Origin: Herpetosiphon giganteus | GTDB lineage: Bacteria > Chloroflexota > Chloroflexia > Chloroflexales > Herpetosiphonaceae | Assembly (NCBI RefSeq): GCF_016907925.1 | Contig: NZ_JAFBCZ010000033.1 | Location: 1 to 64,000, forward strand | Direction: 5' to 3' | DNA length: 64,000 nucleotides | Shown: piece after piece, positions 17,101-25,593 of the stretch | How the letters are laid out: every line of letters starts with the position of its first letter | Position numbering within the stretch: position 1 is the first letter of the stretch | Translations under genes and position numbers: made by a program | The notes under the pieces: generated by a model | What the model saw: only the letters and a program-made list of their open reading frames with translations | The model's database searches: none | Told to the model about the DNA's origin: nothing

Positions 17101-18630
17101 CTGGTGGGCAATCGTCAAATCCTTGCGATATTGTTCACCCGTGTGATGATCATAGATGTTGAGATAACTTCCTGCGAGATGTAACGCGAGCGGCAAATGC
17201 CCCAGATCCTCCGCAATCGCATCCGCTTCCTTATCAGTCAACCGTGCACACAGTCGCTGCAAAAGTGCTCGACTTTCTGCTGGTGAAAGCACCCCAAGCC
17301 GAATCTGGGTCAAGGTTGGCCACTGATCCGACCGCGCCGTCACCAGCACCCGACAGCCGCCGACCGTGGGCTTCCATTGCTCCAGAATCATATAGTCTTC
17401 GCAGTTGTCGAAAATCAGCAAGCGCGGCATCGGGGATTGCCATGCCACCACCACCCGTTGCACCTGTTCATCAAGCGGCATGTCTCGCGTATCGATCTCC
17501 AATACCGAAGCGCATGCCGCAATTTGACTGGCCATCTGACTAGGATCTGCACAGTTCAGCCAAAATACCCCACCCCGAAAATACCAGCCATAGCGATACA
17601 CAAATTCCGTCATCAGACTCGTTTTGCCAATCCCTCCTAGCCCACTCGCCACCGCCGGAATTACCACCGCTGGCTCGGCATTCCCGACGGCTGCCGCCAA
17701 TGCTTTTAATTCCGGTTCCCGTCCCACAAATGAGCGAATCGCTTCGAACGGCACACGGGAGGTTTGCGGCAAATCTGCACGTGGTAAGGGAATCTGATGT
17801 AATGGCAACTCGGCCAATACGGCAAGCGCATGCGGTACTAGGTCATACCACGCCAGAAACCAACGACTTGTCACATCCCAGCCACTGAACTGTGGTTCCG
17901 GTGCACCCGTCCATTGGGGCGATTGTTGGCTTTCCTTCAGCCGCTCTGTCAGATAGCCATGCAACAAACGCAGGGTCACATAGCCATCACGATCATGCCG
18001 CGCACCCTTCAACCCATCGATCAGGTGGTACGTATAGACACTCATCCGAGCCGATTCTCGGGCAACCGTCAGTCCATGGGTCGATACCAGCATCTGCCGA
18101 TGGGTAGGGGCATTAACCCGGGGTTGATTGAGCGTACCCAACGTCGTTCCAAGCAGACCGCTATAACAACAATCTACAATCAGAATCACATGCCCCACCG
18201 CATAGCGTCCATCCCGCAAGATCTCCTTTAACCAGTACAGACTCAGACAGGTGTCGGGCTGCTGCGCAATGATGGTCGTAGCAGCATCGGGAGTCACTAA
18301 CACCACATCATTATCACCACTGGGGGTCGTTGCCAGATAGCCATGGCCACTGAAATAGATGAGCAACGTATCCGCCACGGTTAATGTGGTCATGGCCTGC
18401 ACAATGGTGGCGCGAAGTATTTCCCGTTGCGCTTGCGCCCCACACCATTCCTCAACGGTAAACCGGCATGCGGGACTGTGGAGTACAGCAGCGAGTTGGG
18501 GGACATCTCCGTGTTCGGGAGCGGTCAAGGATTCCAATGCCAAACTTGGATGTCCCACATTGACCCCAATCAGGATCGCGTGGCGGGTACTCGGATGGGA
18601 ATCCAAGGGATGTGGACGAATCACGTTCAT
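14173..18630 (-). CDS. Caspase-NB-ARC-TPR protein
   Basis: A 1485-residue effector-switch-sensor protein. Residues 15-270 form a caspase (peptidase C14) domain with catalytic His in YFSGHGY near 96 and Cys in VDCCYSG near 153, both intact. NB-ARC follows after a PRADLP linker: Walker A GLGGIGKTS near 337, RLLIFDNCED, VTARSD, GHLPLALHL, and the LHRLL motif in the winged helix. Residues about 680-1125 are ten or more 42-residue TPR units. The last 350 residues are helical with repeated LEPLA- and RMVRLAPQL-like segments and no known domain. GAGGAATAGC before the ATG supports the start. It lies 13 bases after an upstream small gene. Expected role: ligand sensing by TPRs, oligomerisation and proteolysis. 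The paralogue at 20123-23176 is nearly the same up to the repeats. Confidence 0.92.
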   Translation of the reverse strand: MNVIRPHPLDSHPSTRHAILIGVNVGHPSLALESLTAPEHGDVPQLAAVLHSPACRFTVEEWCGAQAQREILRATIVQAMTTLTVADTLLIYFSGHGYLATTPSGDNDVVLVTPDAATTIIAQQPDTCLSLYWLKEILRDGRYAVGHVILIVDCCYSGLLGTTLGTLNQPRVNAPTHRQMLVSTHGLTVARESARMSVYTYHLIDGLKGARHDRDGYVTLRLLHGYLTERLKESQQSPQWTGAPEPQFSGWDVTSRWFLAWYDLVPHALAVLAELPLHQIPLPRADLPQTSRVPFEAIRSFVGREPELKALAAAVGNAEPAVVIPAVASGLGGIGKTSLMTEFVYRYGWYFRGGVFWLNCADPSQMASQIAACASVLEIDTRDMPLDEQVQRVVVAWQSPMPRLLIFDNCEDYMILEQWKPTVGGCRVLVTARSDQWPTLTQIRLGVLSPAESRALLQRLCARLTDKEADAIAEDLGHLPLALHLAGSYLNIYDHHTGEQYRKDLTIAHQSLKGKGALPSPTRHEQDVEATFLLSFNQLDATNALDALALSILDGAAWCAPGVPLPRDLVLAFVPDDTDADDAVDALRRLQHLGLLDGIDTVVLHRLLTQFVQSRLASVEMLAVVEDRIKAGAVHINKHGIPSHMLSLEPHLRYATIRALDREDESAARLTNSLGFFEQLRGAYGEAQPLYERALAIHESVLGVEHLETATSVNNLASVLDNQGRYGEAQRLYERALAIYEAVLGDEHPNTATSVNNLAGVLERQGQYAEAQALCEQALAINEAVLGDDHPDTASSMNNLAGVLEQQGQYAEARGLYERALAVREAVLGDDHPDTAASINNLAGFLAQQGRYAEARGLYERALAINEAVLGDAHPHTAASLNNLAGVLAEQGQYAEAQVLLERALAINKAMLGAEHPHTAASMNGLASVLEQQGRYGEAQGLYERALAVRETVFGMEHPDTASSMNNLAGVLAQQGQYAEAQRLYEQALTVTKAALGEDHPDTAQSVNNLASVLAWQGRYAEAQRLYERALVVRESVLGAEHPHTASSMNNLAGVLAQQGRYAEALSLSERALVIIEAVLGEDHQYTASSMNNLAGFLAQQGRYGEAQGLYERALIIAERRGNVLAAVTTQYLLGEMLLAQNAHVEGFAQFAQAQEQAMTAGMKAAAQGIAHVSLVWQAMLPLREQLLLWTEHSQDHDTLAILIQALCQRVVQSIQLDSAALRSWLAEQLVILRRRPPLPLDGAHTFLGFLQAWLRNDGERMVRLAPQLSPLFADLLRQMRAAIEPPRSMTDLIDQWLSSARETARCEAVLEQVCQAVVTALKTDDLAARQQVATQLEPLATNDALPMEGAARFMQTLQAWLRDDETLWQMLLPQLSDHFQFTIAQMRIAIHPIYRHVMPLLQTTADALQQNDPAIISQLVVRLSTMSDQTAAGGSEDSPWMDAARALRAARAILQGETVDMTGLGEIYQPMIGQLQAIAANRAE
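15300..16590 (-). repeat. Tandem 126-bp DNA repeats encoding TPR units
   Basis: About ten consecutive units of 126 bases coding for LYERALAI...NNLAGVL-type TPRs. Several neighbours differ by only a few bases, as expected from recent duplication or gene conversion. Confidence 0.85.
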
Positions 18631-18643
18631 GCTATTCCTCTAT

Positions 18644-19072
18644 TTACTCAGCCTGCCGAAGCTCTAGGAGGATCGGTTCATCGGGATTCGCTGCCAATAA
18701 GGTGGCTAAGAGTGCGTCCTGCGATGCTTGGTCGATGGTCATTGTACCGGTTGCGGTCGGTGCATCTGCCGGAATCACATAGCCGACTTCTAACGATGTA
18801 TCTGGATGTGTTTCAGCCAATCGACTCAATAGCGCAACGATTCTGGTAATAAGGTACGTACAAAATGGGAGAGAGAGGTAGGGAAGTACATCACCAAGAG
18901 ATTGGATTGCATACTGCGATCCTCCTTTCATTCCGGTTCCCGCCCCACTTAGATAAAGCGGGGAAGTAATACACTCTCTAAGCGCCGCGCCAACAGTTTG
19001 CTCCAAGCGCACCGATGCGATGGTTGCATCGCCACCCTTGGTCATCATCACGTGCACATATACTCGACTCAT
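18644..19072 (-). CDS. Small hypothetical protein between caspase and membrane protein genes
   Basis: A 142-residue protein that I do not recognise with certainty. It starts with a beta strand (VYVHVMM), has a hydrophobic central stretch (about residues 60-85, SLGDVLPYLSLPFCTYLITRIVALL) that could be a buried or membrane-touching helix, and ends in an acidic helix (LLATLLAANPDEP). Size, order of elements and position next to a caspase effector recall the EACC1-type constant components of conflict systems, but I could not verify this. GGAGG precedes the ATG by nine bases. The caspase gene follows 13 bases after its stop, so the two are very likely co-translated from one mRNA. Confidence 0.6.
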   Translation of the reverse strand: MSRVYVHVMMTKGGDATIASVRLEQTVGAALRECITSPLYLSGAGTGMKGGSQYAIQSLGDVLPYLSLPFCTYLITRIVALLSRLAETHPDTSLEVGYVIPADAPTATGTMTIDQASQDALLATLLAANPDEPILLELRQAE

Positions 19073-19118
19073 AGACTCTATCCTCCACGTCTAGAACTAC
19101 CATTAGGGCACATTGTTG

Positions 19119-20015
19119 TTAAGGACTACGTGATAGTGGAACGGTTATGGACAGCGGACTCGTTGGCATGAGAGGGATGGTGGATGTGAGTGGGGCATTA
19201 CCCTGACCACAAGGAAGAGTTGCCAACGATACCTGCTGATATGCGATACTTTGCACATCTGCCAGTTTGACCATGCGCACTGTCTGCGGCAGGCAATCAC
19301 GAGTGAGTGCGGTTGCAACAAAATATTGGTCGCTATTAACAGTCACTACGACCACTTGGGGATAGGCATACAGACCAAGGGTGGGAGATAACGGCACCAC
19401 AGGGATACTCCCAAACAATGGTTTGTTTAGGATGATATCCGCCACGAGCGGTGTATCTCGAAAATCTTTGTAGGCTTGCTGTTGAGCGTTATGAAAAGCC
19501 ATATCTGCCGTTCCTAAGAGAATCAATAGTGCTACCATGAGGATACTTATCTCGTCAAAGAGGGGCAGGCGCAGCGTGTTCGGCAAACGTTGTGTTGTCG
19601 CATAGGTGGTACGACTAATACCAAGAATACCCGTTGTTATGCCAATCACCAGAGGCCAACTATCCTTCAAGCCGATAAAAAAGGCAATTATCCCAATGCC
19701 TATCCCTGCAACGAGACCCATGATACTGGCCATCGTCCAGGATCGTGGTGATACGATCATGCCTAACCACGTGATCAAACTGAGCGCCAGTAACAGAAAT
19801 GCCTTGGCCAAAGCGGGCCAGCCAAATTCGCCATATTCCCACAGGGTCCATGTTAATTCACTGCGTGGAATTGCCAAGGCTTCGTAGTACCCAAAACTAG
19901 CTTGACGACCAAGAAACCAGAGCGGGGCAACAAGGAATGCTGTTGTACTAGTCACACCAAGCAGCAGGTTTTTTAGCGTCGTTAGCGATGATTGAGGATC
20001 ATTCGGTGCTGTCAT
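19119..20015 (-). CDS. Putative integral membrane protein
   Basis: A 298-residue protein with about five predicted membrane segments: one near residue 20-40 (NLLLGVTSTTAFLVAPLWF), then AFLLLALSLITWLGMIV, IMGLVAGIGIGIIAFFIGL, PLVIGITTGILGI and ILMVALLILLG. The last 110 residues form a soluble tail with strand-like hydrophobic stretches and two Cys. No family was recognised. The start at 20015 is chosen because GGAGG lies four bases upstream; an in-frame ATG directly before it is too close to the site, and 20081 lacks one. It sits between two caspase-NB-ARC genes, so it could be a membrane target, a channel or an anchor for the neighbouring effectors. Confidence 0.6.
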   Translation of the reverse strand: MTAPNDPQSSLTTLKNLLLGVTSTTAFLVAPLWFLGRQASFGYYEALAIPRSELTWTLWEYGEFGWPALAKAFLLLALSLITWLGMIVSPRSWTMASIMGLVAGIGIGIIAFFIGLKDSWPLVIGITTGILGISRTTYATTQRLPNTLRLPLFDEISILMVALLILLGTADMAFHNAQQQAYKDFRDTPLVADIILNKPLFGSIPVVPLSPTLGLYAYPQVVVVTVNSDQYFVATALTRDCLPQTVRMVKLADVQSIAYQQVSLATLPCGQGNAPLTSTIPLMPTSPLSITVPLSRSP

Positions 20016-20122
20016 CATCCCTCCACGTTCATGTATCTTAAGGCTAGTGAGATCTGAGTAGTAGGTATACGCTGGAAGCATCTATACTCATCACTATAAT
20101 CAAACTTAATGCTTCATACTGC

Positions 20123-23100
20123 TTAATGATTTAAGGCTTTCACTCTTTCTCGATGACTACGAGTAATTTGTGTATCAGGATGATTCATGCCCAGCACTAC
20201 TTCAAATATGGCAAGCGCCCGCTCATAGTATTCTTGAGCTTTTTCATATTGCTGTTGGGATTCTACTACTAATCCCAAATTGTTCAGGGTTTTGGCTGTT
20301 TCGGAATGCTGTATCCCCAACATACGTTCTTGAATTGCTAAGGCTCGTTCTAATAATTGTTCGGCTTCTATATCTTGCCCTTGATAATACAACGCCATTC
20401 CTAAATTTTGCATGCTCGCCGCCATATCAGGATGAAACTGACCTAAGGTTGCTTCAGTCACTTCTAAAACTCGTTCCAAGATTGATTGTGCCTCTGCATA
20501 TCGTTCTTGACTGCTTAAAACCAGTGCTAAATTACTCATAATAGTGATCGTTGTTGGATGCGACTCTCCAAGAGATTGTTGATGGATATTTTTCGCTTGT
20601 TCCAATAATTGATATGCCTGGGGGTAGCATTCTTGTTCATCTAAGAGCAATGCCAAATTGCTTAAGCTTTCCGCAATTACAGGGTGGAAACTACCAAAGT
20701 TTGTTTTTCTAATCCGCAAGGCACGCTCATACAATTCTTGAGCTTCGCTATATGCTCCTTGATGAAACAGAGCAAGCCCTAAATTATTTAATCTGGTTGC
20801 CGTCTCTGAATCTTCTGCGCCTAATACCTGTTCACTGATTGATAATGACTGTTCAAATAACGCTTGTGCCTCTGTATACTGGCCTCGTTTTAAGGATATC
20901 ATGGCCAAATTATTATAACTTTGGGAGGTTAAATCATGGAGGAATCCAAACACTTTCTCCCGTATAAACAAGGCGCGTTCATGTAATGGTTGTGCTTCGG
21001 CATATTTTCCTTGATAGACAAAAATCTCTGCAAGATTATTGAGACTGTTTGCCGTCTCTGGATGTTCTACCCCAAATACGCGTTCATTTATTGCCAGCGT
21101 TCGTTCAAATAATACCTGGGCTTTATGATAGGCTCCTTGTAATTGTTCACAAATCCCAAGACTAGTCGCTAGCATAGCAGCATGTTCATCGTCACGATCG
21201 AGCGCTCGTATAGTCACATGGCGCAAATGCGGTTCAAGCGCCAGCATGTGGCTTGGTATTCCACCATCATTGATATACGATGCCCTAGTATTAATCCGCT
21301 CCTCCACCACGGCCAATATTGCTGACGAACCAAGCCGCGCGTGCACAACCTGGGCGAGCAATCGGTGCAGCACCACCGCATCCGTCCCATCAAGCAACCC
21401 AAGCTGCTGTAAGCGCCGTAACGCATCAACCCTATCATCGTTATCGGTTTCATCGGGAACAAACGCTAATACCAAATCACGAGGAATTGGCACGCCTGGC
21501 GCACACCACGCCGCGCCATCGAGCATGCCCAACGCCAAGGCATCAAGAGCATCGTTTGGATCGAGCTGGTTGAAACTCAGCATGAAGGTGGCTTCCACAT
21601 CTTGTTCATGGCGTGTGGGTGAGGGCAACGCGCCCCGACCCTTGAGTGAGCGATGGGTAATCGTTAACTCCGTGCAGTATTGTTCGACCGTATGATGGGG
21701 ATAAGTCGCAAGATAACTGCCCGCCAAATGCAAGGCCAGCGGCAAATGTCCCACAGCCTCGGCAATCGCATCAGCCTCGGCATCGGTCAGCCGCCCACAG
21801 AGGCGCTGCAATAACGATCGGCTTTCACCAGAAGAGAGCAACCCTAACCGAATCTGCGTCACGGTTGGCCACTGGTCCGATCGTGCTGTCACCACCACCC
21901 GACAGCCGCCGACCGTGGGTTTCCATTGATCCAGAATGGCATAGTCTTCACAGTTGTCGAAAATCAGTAAGCGGGGGATGGCCGATTGCCATGCCATCAC
22001 CACCCGTTGCACCTGTTCATCGAGTGGCATGTCCGTCGTATTAATATCTAATCTCGAGGCAAACCCAGCAATTTGACTATCTATCTGACTAGGATCAGCA
22101 CAGTTTAGCCAAAACACCCCACCCCGAAAATACCAGCCGTACCGATACACAAATTCCGTCACCAGACTCGTTTTCCCAATCCCCCCCAATCCGGTCGCCA
22201 CTGCCGGAACTACCACCGCTGGCTGCGCATTCCCGACCGCCGCCGCCAATGCCTTCAATTCCGGTTCTCGTCCCACAAACGAGGGACTTGCGGTGAAGGG
22301 CACACGGGATGTTTCCGGTAAATCCGCACGCGGCGGGGGAAGCTGATTCAATGGTAAGTCAGCCAACACGGCAAGGGCATTCGGTATCGGGTCATACCAT
22401 GCCAAAAACCAACGACTTGTCATGTCCCAGCCACTGATCTGCGGTTCCGGTGCACCCGTCCATTGCGGCGATTGTTGGCTATCCTTCAACCGATCCGTCA
22501 GATAGCTATGCAACAACCTGAGGGTCACATAGCCATCGCGATCATACCGCGCACCTTTCAGCCCATTGATCAGGTGATAGGTGTACAAGCTCACCTGATT
22601 CCATTCCCGTGCCACCGTTATGCCCGATGTCGATACCAGCATCTGCCGATGGGCAGGTGCTTCGACACGCGGTTCCTCAAGGTTCCCCAGGGTCGTCCCC
22701 AAGAGGCCGCTATAACAACAATCCACAATCAGAATCACATGGCCCACTGCATAGCGACCGCTTCGCAACATGCCCTTTAACCAGTGCAGACTCAGACAGG
22801 TGTCGGGCTGCTGCGTAATGATGGTCGTATCAGCATCGGGAGTCACCAACACCACATCATTATCACCACTGGGGGTGGTGATCACATAGCCGTGGCCACT
22901 GAAATAGATCAGCAGCGTATCCGCTGCGGTTAATGTGGTCATGGATTGCTCAATCGTGGCGCGGAGTGCATCCCGTTGCGCTTGTACCCCACACCATTCC
23001 TCAACGGTAAACTGGCATGCTGGACTCCGCAATACGGCAGCGAGTTGGGGGACATCTCCGTGTTCGGGGGCGGTCAAGGAGTCCAACACCAAGCTGGGAT

Positions 23101-23176
23101 GGCCCGCATTGACCCCAATCAGGATCGCATGGCGGATGCTTGGATGCGCTATGAACGGTGACGTGTTATCCTGCAT
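20123..23176 (-). CDS. Caspase-NB-ARC-TPR protein, paralogue
   Basis: A 1017-residue protein built like the one at 14173-18630 but with a shorter, more diverged TPR region and no helical C-terminal extension. Caspase domain: His in YFSGHGY near residue 93, Cys in VDCCYSG near 153. NB-ARC: Walker A GLGGIGKTS near 333, RLLIFDNCED, VTARSD, GHLPLALHL. TPR units run from about 682 to 1010 and differ more from each other than in the paralogue, so the sensor end seems to recognise something else. TGAGGAAAT before the ATG supports the start. Its first 2.3 kb are very similar in DNA to the paralogue, a clear local duplication with changed sensor. Confidence 0.92.
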   Translation of the reverse strand: MQDNTSPFIAHPSIRHAILIGVNAGHPSLVLDSLTAPEHGDVPQLAAVLRSPACQFTVEEWCGVQAQRDALRATIEQSMTTLTAADTLLIYFSGHGYVITTPSGDNDVVLVTPDADTTIITQQPDTCLSLHWLKGMLRSGRYAVGHVILIVDCCYSGLLGTTLGNLEEPRVEAPAHRQMLVSTSGITVAREWNQVSLYTYHLINGLKGARYDRDGYVTLRLLHSYLTDRLKDSQQSPQWTGAPEPQISGWDMTSRWFLAWYDPIPNALAVLADLPLNQLPPPRADLPETSRVPFTASPSFVGREPELKALAAAVGNAQPAVVVPAVATGLGGIGKTSLVTEFVYRYGWYFRGGVFWLNCADPSQIDSQIAGFASRLDINTTDMPLDEQVQRVVMAWQSAIPRLLIFDNCEDYAILDQWKPTVGGCRVVVTARSDQWPTVTQIRLGLLSSGESRSLLQRLCGRLTDAEADAIAEAVGHLPLALHLAGSYLATYPHHTVEQYCTELTITHRSLKGRGALPSPTRHEQDVEATFMLSFNQLDPNDALDALALGMLDGAAWCAPGVPIPRDLVLAFVPDETDNDDRVDALRRLQQLGLLDGTDAVVLHRLLAQVVHARLGSSAILAVVEERINTRASYINDGGIPSHMLALEPHLRHVTIRALDRDDEHAAMLATSLGICEQLQGAYHKAQVLFERTLAINERVFGVEHPETANSLNNLAEIFVYQGKYAEAQPLHERALFIREKVFGFLHDLTSQSYNNLAMISLKRGQYTEAQALFEQSLSISEQVLGAEDSETATRLNNLGLALFHQGAYSEAQELYERALRIRKTNFGSFHPVIAESLSNLALLLDEQECYPQAYQLLEQAKNIHQQSLGESHPTTITIMSNLALVLSSQERYAEAQSILERVLEVTEATLGQFHPDMAASMQNLGMALYYQGQDIEAEQLLERALAIQERMLGIQHSETAKTLNNLGLVVESQQQYEKAQEYYERALAIFEVVLGMNHPDTQITRSHRERVKALNH

Positions 23177-23228
23177 ATTTCCTCAATTACCCGAGATGAC
23201 TGAAGCATTGCAAAATGATGTAGCCATC

Positions 23229-23251
23229 ATTGAATAAACCATCTATTCAAT
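23229..23251. repeat. AT-rich hairpin between the helicase unit and the caspase gene
   Basis: ATTGAATA and TATTCAAT flank a 7-base loop in the 85-base gap after the 773-residue gene. It could be a weak terminator or an operator for the caspase gene downstream. Confidence 0.3.
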
Positions 23252-23261
23252 CGTAACCTCA

Positions 23262-25583
23262 TCATTCCTCGCCCACACGCCCATACTTCAGAATAGCCTC
23301 AACATAGAGATCAATCAGATGAAAGAAATAAGGATAGGCTGTATATTGCTTATGCCGCACAAATTTTACTGCCATCATTTCCAGAAATTGCTTGATCTCT
23401 ATGTGGCGTGCATTTTGATAGATGTCAAATTTTCGAATGCGTTGGGCGCGTACTTGCACGTCCTGTAATCCTGTTGGACTTCCCACCATGAAACACTGTT
23501 CATCATCAAACCAGATTCCTTGCGAGGATTGGACATCAACCCCTTTCGCACTCAAAAAATGGCCTTGGTGCCGATACCGATCAATAAATTTCTTTCGGTT
23601 ATACTTGCCACGATCATCAGGGAGAATATTAAAAATCTGCGCAATAGTGTGCATCAACGGTTCCGACGTCAGTTCATTGAGTGACACTGACATCCGTGAC
23701 TGGGCCAGCTCATCTAGGAAACGGTTATACTGTTGATGTTGCTCTTGCACGGTTGGTAGACTATCAGTATCTTCGATCTCATCTATATCGTCATCAAAAA
23801 CCTGTTGGGACTGCGTGAGCGGGCGTGGATCAATGGGTAACTTGAAGCTCTCAATCGCCATAGGCATATTAAAGGCTTCTTGGCGCTGGATGATTGTGGG
23901 ATAGTCATACAACACTTGTTCTTCAATATCTTCTAATTCGATGATCACCTGTGGTGCCAGAATAAAATCATAGCGTTTAATATCCTCTTCCTCTCGGTCT
24001 GGTTTCCACTGTTTCTTATTAAACGGCTCAATAATATCCTCATCCCAATCAAGCTCATAGTCATCAAGCAGGGCATAGAGATGTTGTCGGGCCACCGGGT
24101 CACGAAGATCAACAAAATTAAGCGTTGATCCCTTTAAGAATAACAAGGTATGAAAGGAGGTACCATCATAAGTCTTTTTTCGGATAAACGCGACGGATGG
24201 CATCATATTGGTGTCCATATCAAACATCGTAATTTGGCGTTGCATTGGTTCTGGAAATCCCGGCAAACGGCTACTCGGTGATTTTTGATGGACAACCAAG
24301 TTTTTAAGATACAACTGATTGAGACACACATCAAAGCGCAGATCATAACGTCTTTTCTTATCTTTAAGATTAAGCATGCCATAGTTCAAGTAGTCTGTTG
24401 CAGAATTCGTATCGACAGGATTTTGGGGGTTGATATTGATCGATTGCTTCGGAATATGCGAATAGTGCTGGTAGAGGTGCTTATAGGGATCTTCATAGGC
24501 TTCTAATCTACCTGCAAGCTCGAAATCCTCTGCTTCGTAGTCTTGTAGAATTAACACTGGAAGTATCTCATCTTGGGGCATCGATGTTGTCCTATGAAAG
24601 GTGTAGTCTGGATAGGTATCCTGTAACAGTGTCTGATATGCTGTTGTAGGAATGGTCTCTTGGTTAAGGCGATTATCAAAGATGAGGATCGTCCCAAACG
24701 CGTGTTTCGGCAACACAGTGTGCTTGCTTTTTACCGAATATTTTTTGAACGTGCGCACCTTTGGGGTTGCGCTAATCCCATAGGTTGCTAAATACGCAGT
24801 AAAACTATCAATAAAGGTATATAACAAATAGCCACGCGTATATTCTGGTTGGTCTTGTTCATGAAAATTAAGACTGGCTGGGCTTGAACGACTATGATAA
24901 ATCCGATAGATGACGCCTTCAAAACTGCTGATTTCTGCAGGAGTTAATCGTCGAAAAAAGGATTGGCCATCTTTTGGGGACATTTTACAAAAGTAGGGAA
25001 ACAGTGATGGCCAATCTACTTTAATATCCTCTTTTTTTATCGGAAGGAATCGTGTCGCGTGGCCAATGATTTTAAATTCCTGACATACACCTTCCACGCG
25101 TTCGGGATTTTTTCGATCCCCTTTGATTTCAATCTCTAGGCAGATGATGGCATTTTTTTCTGGTTTGGCTTGGATATAATATTTATTCTGGCTTACAAAG
25201 GCGGCGCTCCGGACGCTTTTAAAGTAGGATGCCTGTAAGAGTTTGATGACAAGATGGATCGGTAGATTACTCCATTGTCCTTCACTCCAAGGGAGGGGAT
25301 CTTTACTCAGAAACGGAACGGTTATCGTATGGGGTGTACTCTCCAATGGATAGAGCGCATAAATACTGGGCGTTGGCCTATCATAACTAAAGAAGTGATA
25401 TGGTTCCGGTAATTGATCTTTCAATGTGGTATGAAACCGCTCAAATTTATATTTATTTTTCATAAATCGAAAATCTGCCGGAACAGCGTACTTAACTAAC
25501 CGAAATTTTTGCTGAAGCATGTGAAAATCGATCGGTGTATCAATGCACAACGTTGTCGTTCGCATCGGCATACTCTTGTTCAT
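23262..25583 (-). CDS. Unknown 773-residue partner of the helicase-nuclease
   Basis: A 773-residue cytoplasmic protein that I do not recognise by motif. Middle part: several strand-rich segments (FGTILIFDNRL near 310, LPVLILQDYEAEDFEL near 360, RRYDLRFDVCLNQLYLKN near 430, SFHTLLFLKGSTLNFVDL near 480), followed by an acidic linker (DDDIDEIEDTD near 630) and a helical end. It is translated with the helicase: the start at 25583 has AAGGAG six bases upstream, and that site overlaps the helicase stop codon. An in-frame ATG at 25613 lacks a site. By analogy with ddmD-ddmE and pPIWI-RE operons, where a large Argonaute/PIWI-related protein follows a helicase, it could be a divergent PIWI/MID-type protein. 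That is a hypothesis from layout and secondary-structure impression only. Confidence 0.6.
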   Translation of the reverse strand: MNKSMPMRTTTLCIDTPIDFHMLQQKFRLVKYAVPADFRFMKNKYKFERFHTTLKDQLPEPYHFFSYDRPTPSIYALYPLESTPHTITVPFLSKDPLPWSEGQWSNLPIHLVIKLLQASYFKSVRSAAFVSQNKYYIQAKPEKNAIICLEIEIKGDRKNPERVEGVCQEFKIIGHATRFLPIKKEDIKVDWPSLFPYFCKMSPKDGQSFFRRLTPAEISSFEGVIYRIYHSRSSPASLNFHEQDQPEYTRGYLLYTFIDSFTAYLATYGISATPKVRTFKKYSVKSKHTVLPKHAFGTILIFDNRLNQETIPTTAYQTLLQDTYPDYTFHRTTSMPQDEILPVLILQDYEAEDFELAGRLEAYEDPYKHLYQHYSHIPKQSININPQNPVDTNSATDYLNYGMLNLKDKKRRYDLRFDVCLNQLYLKNLVVHQKSPSSRLPGFPEPMQRQITMFDMDTNMMPSVAFIRKKTYDGTSFHTLLFLKGSTLNFVDLRDPVARQHLYALLDDYELDWDEDIIEPFNKKQWKPDREEEDIKRYDFILAPQVIIELEDIEEQVLYDYPTIIQRQEAFNMPMAIESFKLPIDPRPLTQSQQVFDDDIDEIEDTDSLPTVQEQHQQYNRFLDELAQSRMSVSLNELTSEPLMHTIAQIFNILPDDRGKYNRKKFIDRYRHQGHFLSAKGVDVQSSQGIWFDDEQCFMVGSPTGLQDVQVRAQRIRKFDIYQNARHIEIKQFLEMMAVKFVRHKQYTAYPYFFHLIDLYVEAILKYGRVGEE

Positions 25584-25593
25584 CTTAAGCTCC

